From contig DATHDH010000042.1 in assembly GCA_035319145.1 (NCBI GenBank), positions 1-19,498 on the forward strand: a stretch of DNA of 19,498 nt. Reading direction: 5' to 3'. The DNA comes from JAAYUK01 sp035319145. GTDB taxonomy: Bacteria; Nitrospirota; Thermodesulfovibrionia; Thermodesulfovibrionales; Dissulfurispiraceae. Below the pieces are notes generated by a model that searched no databases, had not been told where the DNA came from, and saw only the letters and a list, made by a program, of their open reading frames with translations. The translations under genes were made by a program, and so were the position numbers. Below, piece after piece: positions 8,063-15,243 of the stretch (positions are counted from its first letter, which is position 1; every line of letters starts with the position of its first letter).

Positions 8063-8902
8063 CTAACGATGTTTCAGATTGACCTGTAGGGTCAGGATAC
8101 CGCCGCCGGCAACCGCCGAAACCGGCACGACGCCGTAGTTGGTTCCAGTCGACGACTCCAGAACGATATCCTTCGTCCCGGCACGCTTCGGTTTATAGCC
8201 TTCGTTCGGGTTAATAACCGAATAAGACGAATCCATGTTGTCCATGACGATATCTTTCGAGCCTTTTACGCTCTTATAGCCGTCGATGTTGGAAGCGACC
8301 ATCGATCCGCTTGGCGCAGGAGCGGGCGGCGGCGGCGGAACACTGGAGGATGTCATTGATGAACTGCCCGGGGGCGGCGTCATCGGTGCTGAAGCGGTCG
8401 TTGCCGCAGCAGGTCCGCCCATCGGATTCGGATTGTCCGACAGCATAATAAGCAGCTTTTCCGTTCCCGGATCGCCGGCAAATCTCATGTTTGTTCCCTT
8501 GGGAATTTCGGTGAATGTGAAGGCGTCGATGTACTCGTTGTACAGTACATTCGTGTTGCCTGTCGGACCGACATTCAGGATAGTCAGGTAGCCCGGACGG
8601 TTGGTACGAACCAGCATCTTGACCTTCTCTCCGGTGCGGAATGTTCTTGCCTTCGTAACCGGCTGGATAGAACCGTTGTCCTTCACGAGCATCAACTGAT
8701 ATGAAATGCCGACATACTTTTCAGCCCTCGGCGCCTGCGCCACCGGTGCAGAGGGCGCTGCGGGCCTCGGTGATGCGATGGATGCCCCGACCGCAGGGCC
8801 TTCGCCGCTGTCAAAAATAGCCTTTGCTCCTCCTGGAGCCGCTACTGCCGATGTTGCCGCGAACATCAGCGTTACCGCTGCGACTACGAGTTTCCGCACC
8901 AT
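8063..8902 (-). CDS. DUF4384 domain exported protein with two KDIV motifs
   Basis: The protein has 279 residues from ATG 8902. An ATG at 8908 is also in frame, but GGGGG abuts it directly and lies 6 bases from 8902, which favours the inner start. Residues 1-22 are a Sec signal peptide (cleavage near AVAA). An Ala/Pro linker follows, then a DUF4384-like domain at about 62-158 (FRTGEKVKMLVRTNRPGYLT, then TEIPKGTNMRF). Residues 160-200 are Pro/Ser low complexity. The tail holds two copies of a [DE]GY..G[ST]KDIV unit (214-219 and 242-247). DUF4384 is known as a frequent partner or fusion of bacterial caspase-like proteases; here it is a separate gene two positions upstream of one. Its molecular role is not established. 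Confidence 0.82.
   Translation of the reverse strand: MVRKLVVAAVTLMFAATSAVAAPGGAKAIFDSGEGPAVGASIASPRPAAPSAPVAQAPRAEKYVGISYQLMLVKDNGSIQPVTKARTFRTGEKVKMLVRTNRPGYLTILNVGPTGNTNVLYNEYIDAFTFTEIPKGTNMRFAGDPGTEKLLIMLSDNPNPMGGPAAATTASAPMTPPPGSSSMTSSSVPPPPPAPAPSGSMVASNIDGYKSVKGSKDIVMDNMDSSYSVINPNEGYKPKRAGTKDIVLESSTGTNYGVVPVSAVAGGGILTLQVNLKHR
8162..8263 (-). repeat. Two coding copies of the GY..G[ST]KDIV motif in the DUF4384 protein
   Basis: GSKDIVMD (bases 8246-8263 for GSKDIV) and GTKDIVLE (8162-8179 for GTKDIV) lie 28 residues apart. Each is preceded by Gly-Tyr-Lys and followed by a Tyr-x-Val about 8-10 residues later. The codons differ between copies, so selection on the protein sequence is more likely than a recent DNA duplication. 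Confidence 0.75.
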
Positions 8903-8927
8903 GTACATCCCCCTTTTTTCTGCGTCC

Positions 8928-11567
8928 TTACGCAGAGCGTTGTTTTACAGCCTCATAAACCGTGGCAAGTGCCTTGTCCAAGAGTGAACTATCTTTCAAT
9001 CCGGCCACTCCGCCCTGGGCCATTTCGGGCTTGCCGCCGCCCCGGCCGCCGCACTGCACCGCAACATTCTTGAGCAGTTCACCTGCACTATACGAACCGA
9101 TCAGATCCTTTGTCACCATCGAAACCAGCGCAGCCTGTCCGTCTTTCAGAGACGCCAGCATTAATACGCAAGAGCCCAGGCGATCACGAATATTGTCGGC
9201 TAGGACACGGAGATCTTTAGAATCAAATCCGTCGACGCGGGCAGAGAGCACTTTGACCCCCCCGATTACTTGGGCCGTATCGACGATGGACGAGGCGTCC
9301 TGTGATGCCGATTTTGCCTTCAGGGCCTCAATATCCCGTTCGCGTTCCCTCAGATCGGAAATGATTTTTTCGACCCTCTCTGCCGGTTTATCCGATTTCA
9401 GCAGTTCCGCAATGCTGCGCAGCTCATCACGCTTGGCGCGAAGCAGATCAAAGGCCGGTTTGCCAGTCATCGCCTCTATGCGGCGAATTCCGGATGCGAC
9501 GCTTCCCTCGGAAACAATCGTAAACAGCCCGATGTCACCAGTCTGCCGGCAGTGCGTGCCCCCGCAGAGTTCGGCACTCACCCCCGGCACGCGGACCACA
9601 CGTACTTTTTCTCCATATTTTTCTCCAAAAAGCGCAATGACGCCCGATTTGAGTGCCTCCTGAATGTTGAGCACCTCCGTTTCGACCGCAAGGTTATCAA
9701 CAATAGCGGCATTAACCATATCCTCAATGGCTGAAATTTCACGCTGGTCGAGCCCGTAAAAATGTGCAAAATCGAAGCGCAAACGCTCGGGATTCACCAA
9801 TGAACCAGCCTGCTTTACATGATCGCCCAGCACGCTTCTGAGTGCAGCATGCAACAGATGGGTCGCCGTATGGTTTCGCGCCGTCGCTCGGTGCGTCCGG
9901 GTGTCGACCGAGCAGTGAAGCTTGTCCCAAACCTTTATGTTTCCGTGCAGAATCTTGACGACCATGGCATGGAGCCCGACCTCTTTCTTTGTCGAGATCA
10001 CCTGACCGACCGCGTCGGAACCCCGAAGCATGCCGACATCGCCGACCTGTCCGCCGGATTCCCCGTAAAAGGGCGTCTTATCGAGAAATACTTCGACACT
10101 TTCCCCTTCCGACGCCTCGGTCACTACCTTGCCGTCCCTCAGAATAGCCTTAATGATGCCGTCGCTTTCGAGGGTGTCATATCCCAGAAAAACAGTCTCT
10201 CCGATCTCGGCCTGCAGTTCCTTGTAAATGGCGGCCACAGCGGCCTCTTCGCCGGTCCACGAGGCACGCGCACGCTCACGCTGCGCCTCCATTTCCCGCT
10301 GAAATCCCGCTTCGTCGACTCGCAGGTTCCTGTCCATGGCAATATCGCGCGCCAGGTCAAGAGGGAATCCGTACGTGTCGTACAGCCTGAAGACATCCTC
10401 GCCGGGAATCACCGTGCCATTCGCCTTGACGACTTTCTCAATGACCCCGTCAAGAATGCGCACTCCCTGCTCCAGCGTCTTGGTAAACTTCTCTTCCTCG
10501 AAGCCGAGCAGTTTTGCCGAGCGATCCTGTTCCAGTGCGAGTTCCGGATAAACGTCGCCCATTGCCTCCTGCACGGAAGGCAGCAACGCAGCAAGCGGCG
10601 TGCCCTGCAGCTCCAGCAACTTTGCATGGTGCGACGCTCGGCGGATAATCCTGCGCAGAACATATCCTCTGCCCTCATTGGAAGGCATCAGCCCGTCGGC
10701 AAGGAGAAAGGCCGCGGCCCGCAGATGATCGGCAACAACCCGCATCGAAATATCAGTTTCATTCGCCCTGCGGTACGCAATACCGCACTTCGCGGAAATC
10801 GCGGATATGATGGGAGAAAAGAGGTCTGTGTCGAAGTTATTCAACTTGCCCTGAAGGACGGCGGATATGCGCTCAAGGCCCATGCCGGTGTCGATGCTCG
10901 GTTTCGGAAGCGGCGTAAGGTTCCCCGCTTCATCGCGATTGAACTGCATGAAGACGAGATTCCAGAGCTCAAGATAGCGATCACAGTCGCAGCCGACCTT
11001 GCAGTCAGGTCCGTCGCAGCCGACTTCCGGCCCCTGATCGAGAAGTATCTCGGAACATGGTCCGCAGGGTCCGGTATCGCCCATCTGCCAGAAATTGTCC
11101 TTCGCACCAAGCCTGACAATGCGCTCAGCCGGAATGCCGGTTACCTCCTGCCAGAGCCGTTCTGCCTCATCATCGTCCTCATAGACCGACACCCAGAGTC
11201 GCTCTTTCGGCAGCCTGTAAACTTCGGTCAGCAACTCCCACGCATAGAAAATCGCATCGCGCTTGAAATAGTCGCCGAATGAAAAATTGCCGAGCATTTC
11301 GAAGAAGGTATGATGGCGCGCCGTATGTCCGACATTTTCCAGATCGCTGTGCTTGCCGCCGGCGCGCATGCATTTCTGGGAAGTCGTCGCGCGGCTGTAT
11401 GCGCGTCGCTCTTCTCCGAGAAACACCGACTTGAACTGTACCATGCCCGCATTCGTAAAAAGCAGCGTCGGGTCATACCGCGGGATGAGCGACGAACTCC
11501 CTACAACCTCATGGCCCTTCGACCGAAAGTATTCCAAAAAAGTATTCCGAATCTCAGCACTCTTCAT
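8928..11567 (-). CDS. alaS: Alanyl-tRNA synthetase
   Basis: This 879-residue cytoplasmic enzyme charges tRNA-Ala and edits mischarged Ser or Gly. The order is complete: class II catalytic core from the N-terminus (TNAGMVQFKSVFLGEE; GMGLERISAVLQG), editing domain with zinc-binding HTATH (His566, His570) and CGGTH (Cys668, His672), and C-terminal DHHA1-like domain with the Gly-rich GGRGGGKPEMAQGG. Length matches the family. The start is set at ATG 11567 (MKSAEIRNTF, standard N-terminus) with GGGAGCAGGA just upstream; a GTG at 11591 is less likely. It follows the BamE-like lipoprotein gene by 48 bases and precedes the DUF4384 gene by 25 bases. Confidence 0.98.
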   Translation of the reverse strand: MKSAEIRNTFLEYFRSKGHEVVGSSSLIPRYDPTLLFTNAGMVQFKSVFLGEERRAYSRATTSQKCMRAGGKHSDLENVGHTARHHTFFEMLGNFSFGDYFKRDAIFYAWELLTEVYRLPKERLWVSVYEDDDEAERLWQEVTGIPAERIVRLGAKDNFWQMGDTGPCGPCSEILLDQGPEVGCDGPDCKVGCDCDRYLELWNLVFMQFNRDEAGNLTPLPKPSIDTGMGLERISAVLQGKLNNFDTDLFSPIISAISAKCGIAYRRANETDISMRVVADHLRAAAFLLADGLMPSNEGRGYVLRRIIRRASHHAKLLELQGTPLAALLPSVQEAMGDVYPELALEQDRSAKLLGFEEEKFTKTLEQGVRILDGVIEKVVKANGTVIPGEDVFRLYDTYGFPLDLARDIAMDRNLRVDEAGFQREMEAQRERARASWTGEEAAVAAIYKELQAEIGETVFLGYDTLESDGIIKAILRDGKVVTEASEGESVEVFLDKTPFYGESGGQVGDVGMLRGSDAVGQVISTKKEVGLHAMVVKILHGNIKVWDKLHCSVDTRTHRATARNHTATHLLHAALRSVLGDHVKQAGSLVNPERLRFDFAHFYGLDQREISAIEDMVNAAIVDNLAVETEVLNIQEALKSGVIALFGEKYGEKVRVVRVPGVSAELCGGTHCRQTGDIGLFTIVSEGSVASGIRRIEAMTGKPAFDLLRAKRDELRSIAELLKSDKPAERVEKIISDLRERERDIEALKAKSASQDASSIVDTAQVIGGVKVLSARVDGFDSKDLRVLADNIRDRLGSCVLMLASLKDGQAALVSMVTKDLIGSYSAGELLKNVAVQCGGRGGGKPEMAQGGVAGLKDSSLLDKALATVYEAVKQRSA

Positions 11568-11615
11568 TCCTGCTCCCGTTATCAAATGCACTCGCGCAGT
11601 CCCGCACGGAACCGC

Positions 11616-11933
11616 CTACTGCTGGAGAATCTGCGAAACCTTCCCGTCGATAAAAACAACACGCGTTTTCTTATATCCGAAATATTGGGAATAGACCCAC
11701 TCTTCGCGCTCTTTGCCGTCTTCGGGCGAAAGAACAATCACCTCGCTCGGGCTACCCCATGAATACCGCACAGCCGTGGGCGGCATGCCGGGTGCCACCT
11801 CTCCTCGCATGACGAGGTCTTGAACCGTCGGCGGAAAGCCCTTGATCTCATCGGGCGTATACCGCACTGCAGAGGCGCACCCGCCCAGCAGGACCACAGC
11901 CAACACACAACAGACTAAAACTTTCATTTTCAT
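11616..11933 (-). CDS. Small BamE/SmpA-like lipoprotein
   Basis: The protein has 105 residues. The lipobox LLGGC puts the lipidated Cys at residue 19. The mature part carries the outline of a BamE/SmpA/OmlA fold: VMRGEVAPGMPPTAVRYSWG, then EEWVY, then TRVVFIDGKV. BamE belongs to the outer-membrane beta-barrel assembly machine, but many paralogues with this fold have other roles, so assignment to the BAM complex is not secure. Its ATG overlaps the recX stop as ATGA (11930-11933), so translation is probably coupled to recX. An envelope lipoprotein between recX and alaS is unusual. Confidence 0.85.
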   Translation of the reverse strand: MKMKVLVCCVLAVVLLGGCASAVRYTPDEIKGFPPTVQDLVMRGEVAPGMPPTAVRYSWGSPSEVIVLSPEDGKEREEWVYSQYFGYKKTRVVFIDGKVSQILQQ

Positions 11934-12409
11934 GTCTTCCTCCCTGGTTCAAGGGACGCCAGCACCGCTCGGATCGTCCCGACAGAAAACCCCCGGCGGG
12001 CAAGCGCGCCCGTTAATCGATTACGCCGCACCGCAGGATCAAGTCCCTGCACGCTTCTCAACCGCCTGGCGACAAGCCGTTCGGCAGCATCAAGCTCATC
12101 GCAGGCCACATCGCAATTCTCGATAACATCTCGGCTGATGCCGCGCCGTTGCAGATAGGCACGGACTCCGCGTCCGCCCAAGCACTTCTGTTCCGATGCG
12201 ATACGGACAAGATTCGCCGCCAGCCGCACATCATCGAGGAGGCCCGCATCGCGCAGCCGCATAACCGCAGTATCTATCACTGCGGAGACATATCCCTTGC
12301 GTCTGAGGCGCTCCCGCATTTCCTGTTCGCTTCTGTCCCGGTACCGCAGCAAATAATACGCCGAGCGCATCGCCGCTGCAACGGCATCGTCAGATGCTAC
12401 CGCCATCAT
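11930..12409 (-). CDS. recX: RecX family regulator of RecA
   Basis: This 159-residue protein inhibits or modulates RecA filament growth. It shows the RecX helical repeats: YYLLRYRDRSEQEMRERLRR at the N-terminus, DAGLLDDVRLA in the middle and ALARRGFSVGTIRAVL at the end. The ATG overlaps the recA stop as ATGA (12406-12409), the classic recA-recX coupling that keeps RecX below RecA. A second ATG follows directly, so the true start could be one codon later. The gene ends in an ATGA overlap with the next lipoprotein gene. Confidence 0.93.
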   Translation of the reverse strand: MMAVASDDAVAAAMRSAYYLLRYRDRSEQEMRERLRRKGYVSAVIDTAVMRLRDAGLLDDVRLAANLVRIASEQKCLGGRGVRAYLQRRGISRDVIENCDVACDELDAAERLVARRLRSVQGLDPAVRRNRLTGALARRGFSVGTIRAVLASLEPGRKT

Positions 12410-13419
12410 GCAGAGGCTTTCGGCGCTCCCTTCAGTCCGTACAGATCAAGAATCTTCTGTTCGATATCCGCCGCTGACTCGGGGTTATTCTTCAGATATT
12501 CCTTTACCGTGTCGCGCCCCTGGCCGATACGGCTGCCGGCATAACTGTACCAGGCCCCTGACTTCTCGATAAGTCCCTTTTCGACGCCGAGGTCGATCAG
12601 TTCGCCGACCTTCGAAATGCCTTCGTTGAAGAAGATGTCGAATTCAGCCTGGCGGAACGGAGGGGCGACCTTGTTCTTCACAATTTTCACACGGACACGG
12701 CCTCCTATGGCCTCCTGCCCGTCCTTCAACGTCTCGATCTTCCTGATGTCGAGACGCATGGATGCATAGAACTTGAGCGCATTGCCGCCCGTGGTCGTCT
12801 CCGGGTTCCCGAACATCACCCCTATTTTCATGCGGATCTGATTAATGAAAATGATCGTCGTGTTCGACTTGGCAATGGCCGCCGTCAGTTTGCGCATCGC
12901 CTGGCTCATGAGCCGCGCCTGGAGTCCAGGAAGCGCATCGCCCATGTCACCCTCGATTTCTGCCTTCGGGACAAGCGCGGCAACCGAGTCGACGACAACG
13001 ATATCGACAGCGCCGCTCCTGACAAGGGTCTCGGCAATTTCGAGCGCCTGTTCGCCGGTATCCGGCTGCGACACGAGAAGATTTTCGACATCTACACCGA
13101 GACGTCCGGCATAGGTGACGTCAAGTGCATGCTCGGCGTCGATAAATGCCGCAACGCCGCCGCCCTTCTGCGCCTGGGCGATTGCATTCAATGCAAGGGT
13201 CGTCTTTCCCGAGGATTCCGGACCATAGATCTCAACAATACGGCCCCTCGGAAAGCCCCCCACTCCGGTTGCGATATCGAGCGTCAGCGAGCCGGTAGGA
13301 ATGGCTGGAACCGTTTCGGTGGTATCCTTTGCGCCAAGGCGCATGACGGAACCCTTTCCAAAGTTGCGTTCAATCTGCGACAATGCATTTTCAAGCGCCT
13401 TCATCTTCTCTTTATTCAT
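12406..13419 (-). CDS. recA: RecA recombinase
   Basis: This 337-residue ATPase forms filaments on single-stranded DNA, drives strand exchange and activates LexA self-cleavage. Walker A is GPESSGKT (66-73) and Walker B lies in IVVVDSVAAL. Loop L2 and the signature ALKFYASMRLDIRK are intact. The start is ATG 13419, which follows GGGGGAGG by 6 bases; the frame also reads back to a TTG at 13443 without support. Fifty bases separate it from thpR, and an imperfect direct repeat lies there. It overlaps recX by 4 bases. Confidence 0.99.
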   Translation of the reverse strand: MNKEKMKALENALSQIERNFGKGSVMRLGAKDTTETVPAIPTGSLTLDIATGVGGFPRGRIVEIYGPESSGKTTLALNAIAQAQKGGGVAAFIDAEHALDVTYAGRLGVDVENLLVSQPDTGEQALEIAETLVRSGAVDIVVVDSVAALVPKAEIEGDMGDALPGLQARLMSQAMRKLTAAIAKSNTTIIFINQIRMKIGVMFGNPETTTGGNALKFYASMRLDIRKIETLKDGQEAIGGRVRVKIVKNKVAPPFRQAEFDIFFNEGISKVGELIDLGVEKGLIEKSGAWYSYAGSRIGQGRDTVKEYLKNNPESAADIEQKILDLYGLKGAPKASA

Positions 13420-13445
13420 TGTGGACCTCCCCCATATTTTCAAGA

Positions 13446-13462
13446 ACCAACTGAATTACCAA
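13446..13462 (-). repeat. TTGGT-N7-TTGGT direct repeat upstream of recA
   Basis: On the minus strand, TTGGT occurs twice with 7 bases between copies, within an imperfect 12-bp tandem repeat (9 of 12 positions equal). It lies 27-43 bases before the recA ATG in the only gap between thpR and recA. The geometry resembles the direct-repeat operators of some LexA proteins (GTTC-N7-GTTC in alphaproteobacteria), although the bases differ. Operator function is a guess. Confidence 0.35.
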
Positions 13463-13469
13463 TTAATTT

Positions 13470-14036
13470 TCAGGATGTTGATGAACCGAGTGTGTAGCTG
13501 CCGACCACCCGGTATTCGGCCCCAGACGGACGCAAAATGCTCTGCATGAGCCTGATTTCCTGCACATCTATAGTACCAAAAAAGCCATTCTCAAGGGTAT
13601 GAATTCGGCTCGCGGTTTCCGGTATTCCGTGCATTCCCTTCACCCGCCCGATTGTGAGGTGCGGGGCAAAGCAGCGAGAATCTCGAGGGAAATTCAACGG
13701 CACCAACCCGTCCTCGACTGCCCCCCATAACCGCTCAAGGGCCTCCGATTTTCGGATGCCAATCCAGAAAATATGAGGGTGATGCAGCTTCGGAAAGGCC
13801 CCGGCACCTGCCGCCGCGATACTGAATGGGCTAAGATTGCTGCATATCGAATGTAAAAGCGCACTTATGCCCGGGATACGCGCATCGCTCACTTCGCCGA
13901 GAAACTTCAGCGTGAGGTGAAGCCCCTCCGGAGAAACCCATCGCACGTCGCGCGATAGCGGGGCCAGCTGCTCGACACAGTTTCTTACAGCAGCTTGAAC
14001 GGACACGGAAGGTTCAATCGCGATAAAGCATCTCAT
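13470..14036 (-). CDS. thpR: RNA 2',3'-cyclic phosphodiesterase (2'-5' RNA ligase family)
   Basis: The 188-residue protein belongs to the 2H phosphoesterase family. Both catalytic H-x-T motifs are present: LHLTLKFLGEV (His40, Thr42) and PHLTIGRVKG (His126, Thr128). Family members open 2',3'-cyclic phosphate ends and ligate tRNA halves in vitro; the cellular role is unsettled. The start is ATG 14036 (MRCFIAIEP, the usual N-terminus), overlapping the pgpA stop as ATGA. A GTG at 14054 would add 6 residues and is less likely. Neighbourhood with pgpA and recA is common in several Gram-negative phyla. Confidence 0.93.
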   Translation of the reverse strand: MRCFIAIEPSVSVQAAVRNCVEQLAPLSRDVRWVSPEGLHLTLKFLGEVSDARIPGISALLHSICSNLSPFSIAAAGAGAFPKLHHPHIFWIGIRKSEALERLWGAVEDGLVPLNFPRDSRCFAPHLTIGRVKGMHGIPETASRIHTLENGFFGTIDVQEIRLMQSILRPSGAEYRVVGSYTLGSSTS

Positions 14037-14494
14037 CTCAAAACCGCTCGCCACAGCTGGAGCAGAACATTCGTGTAGATTCCGGCTGCAAGATCGTCCG
14101 CCATGATCCCGAGGCCGCCGGGAAGCCCCTTATCCATCTGACGGGCAGGCGGAGGCTTGAAAATATCGAAGAACCGAAAGAGAAAAAAGGCGGCGATAAG
14201 ATATCCAGGGGTCATGGGAAGCGCCAGTACGGATATGGCATAGCCGGCCACCTCGTCAATGACGATTTGAGAGCTGTCCTTGGTACCAAAGGAACGTTCG
14301 GCATAGTGAGCGGCCGGCACTCCGACTGCTATGACAAGAGCCAAAGCAGCGGCCTGAAAGGCCAGATCAGGGCGAACAAACCAGAAAAACACCAAAGCAG
14401 CAAGCGTACCGGCCGTGCCCGGTGCTACGGGGCAGTATCCGACGCCCCCGACGGTTGCGATGACCCTTGCGATAACTGCCGGCCCAGCCTGCAT
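14033..14494 (-). CDS. pgpA: Phosphatidylglycerophosphatase A
   Basis: This 153-residue inner-membrane enzyme dephosphorylates phosphatidylglycerol phosphate to phosphatidylglycerol. Conserved motifs are GGVGYCPVAPGTAGT (16-30), IDEVAGY (79-85), FRFFDIFKPPP (106-116) and GLPGGLGIMADDLAAG (123-138), with hydrophobic helices between them. It is the first gene of the minus-strand run. Only a weak AGG precedes the ATG, and a predicted extended -10 box lies so close that the message may be nearly leaderless. Confidence 0.96.
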   Translation of the reverse strand: MQAGPAVIARVIATVGGVGYCPVAPGTAGTLAALVFFWFVRPDLAFQAAALALVIAVGVPAAHYAERSFGTKDSSQIVIDEVAGYAISVLALPMTPGYLIAAFFLFRFFDIFKPPPARQMDKGLPGGLGIMADDLAAGIYTNVLLQLWRAVLR

Positions 14495-14502
14495 AACGGC
14501 CT

Positions 14503-14511
14503 ATTGTATCA
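14503..14511 (-). promoter_or_regulatory. Extended -10 promoter candidate for the pgpA-recA-alaS run
   Basis: The minus strand reads TGATACAAT, an extended -10 (TG, one base, then TACAAT, 5 of 6). No convincing -35 box is seen 15-18 bases further up. The expected start point is about 14496, two or three bases before the pgpA ATG at 14494. This would give an almost leaderless transcript. Confidence 0.4.
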
Positions 14512-14631
14512 CAGCGAAAATACAACGCACATCACTAACCGGCATTATTCATGGCCGACGCGGGATATCCGGTTCAAAGCGTGCTGATGCCGGGACTCTA
14601 TCGATCTTATGAATTAAGTGGGTTAACCTCT

Positions 14632-14661
14632 TTGCAACTTTGCGCCGCATCACCTTAAGAT
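14632..14661 (+). promoter_or_regulatory. Weak promoter candidate for the NUDIX gene
   Basis: TTGCAA (14632-14637) and TAAGAT (14656-14661) are spaced by 18 bases and each matches consensus at 4 of 6. The predicted leader is about 45 bases. The whole 217-base divergent gap (14495-14711) holds nothing else I can support apart from the pgpA -10 candidate and the AAGGAG ribosome site before 14712. Confidence 0.3.
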
Positions 14662-14711
14662 GAAGTGCATGAGCCGCTGACAGAGACGGGCTTAATAGCA
14701 AGGAGATACCA

Positions 14712-15230
14712 ATGGCGGAAGAACTCATTGAAGTCGTAGCTCCGGATGGACGCGTACTCGATACGGTTTCCCGTTCGGCCGTTCACGGCAACCCCGACTT
14801 GCTCCATAAAGTTGTTCATATCCTCGTATTCAACACAGCGGGAGCCCTCCTTCTGCAGAGACGGTCGATGAAAAAAGATGTTGCGCCGGGAAGATGGGAT
14901 ACCTCGGTCGGAGGGCATGTGTCTCCGGGTGAGGACAATATGACCGCAGCCCTGCGGGAGATGGAGGAAGAACTGGGTATTGCCGCAGGGGGGGATCTGG
15001 CGTTCCTGTATTCGTACATCCATTCGAACCCGTACGAAAGCGAGCTGGTCCATACCTACTGCACAATCCATGACGGCCCGTTTTCATTCAACGCCGAAGA
15101 GATAGACGAAGTTCGCTTCTGGCTTTTGTCCGACCTTGCGGAGCTCGGAGACAGCGCATTGCTCAGCGATAATTTTAGACACGAGTTGCGCTCATACCTG
15201 CATCATATCGAATCGCCCCTACGCAAATAG
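14712..15230 (+). CDS. NUDIX hydrolase (IPP isomerase/YfcD-like)
   Basis: The 172-residue protein has a complete NUDIX box at residues 68-90: G-x5-E (GHVSPGE), seven residues, then REMEEELGI. The metal-binding Glu cluster is intact. The upstream sequence (LLLQRRSMKKDVAPGRWDTS) matches the YfcD/isopentenyl-diphosphate-isomerase-like branch. Such enzymes cleave nucleoside diphosphate-linked or related substrates; the substrate cannot be read from sequence. AAGGAG stands 7 bases before the ATG. It is a single plus-strand gene, divergent from pgpA and convergent with the deaminase gene, with only 13 bases between the two stops. Confidence 0.92.
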   Translation: MAEELIEVVAPDGRVLDTVSRSAVHGNPDLLHKVVHILVFNTAGALLLQRRSMKKDVAPGRWDTSVGGHVSPGEDNMTAALREMEEELGIAAGGDLAFLYSYIHSNPYESELVHTYCTIHDGPFSFNAEEIDEVRFWLLSDLAELGDSALLSDNFRHELRSYLHHIESPLRK

Positions 15231-15243
15231 GGTCGGTGTGACG

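Noticed and set aside
9819..11282. Plus-strand open frame of 487 codons
   Set aside because: It is the mirror of alaS, a typical long shadow in a GC-rich conserved gene.
13446..13466. Classical LexA box before recA
   Set aside because: No CTG-N10-CAG or GAAC-N4-GTTC palindrome is present; only the direct repeat reported separately.
15217..15232. Hairpin CCCTA-loop-TAGGG at the end of the NUDIX gene as a terminator
   Set aside because: The stem is only 5 bp and no T tract follows on either strand.
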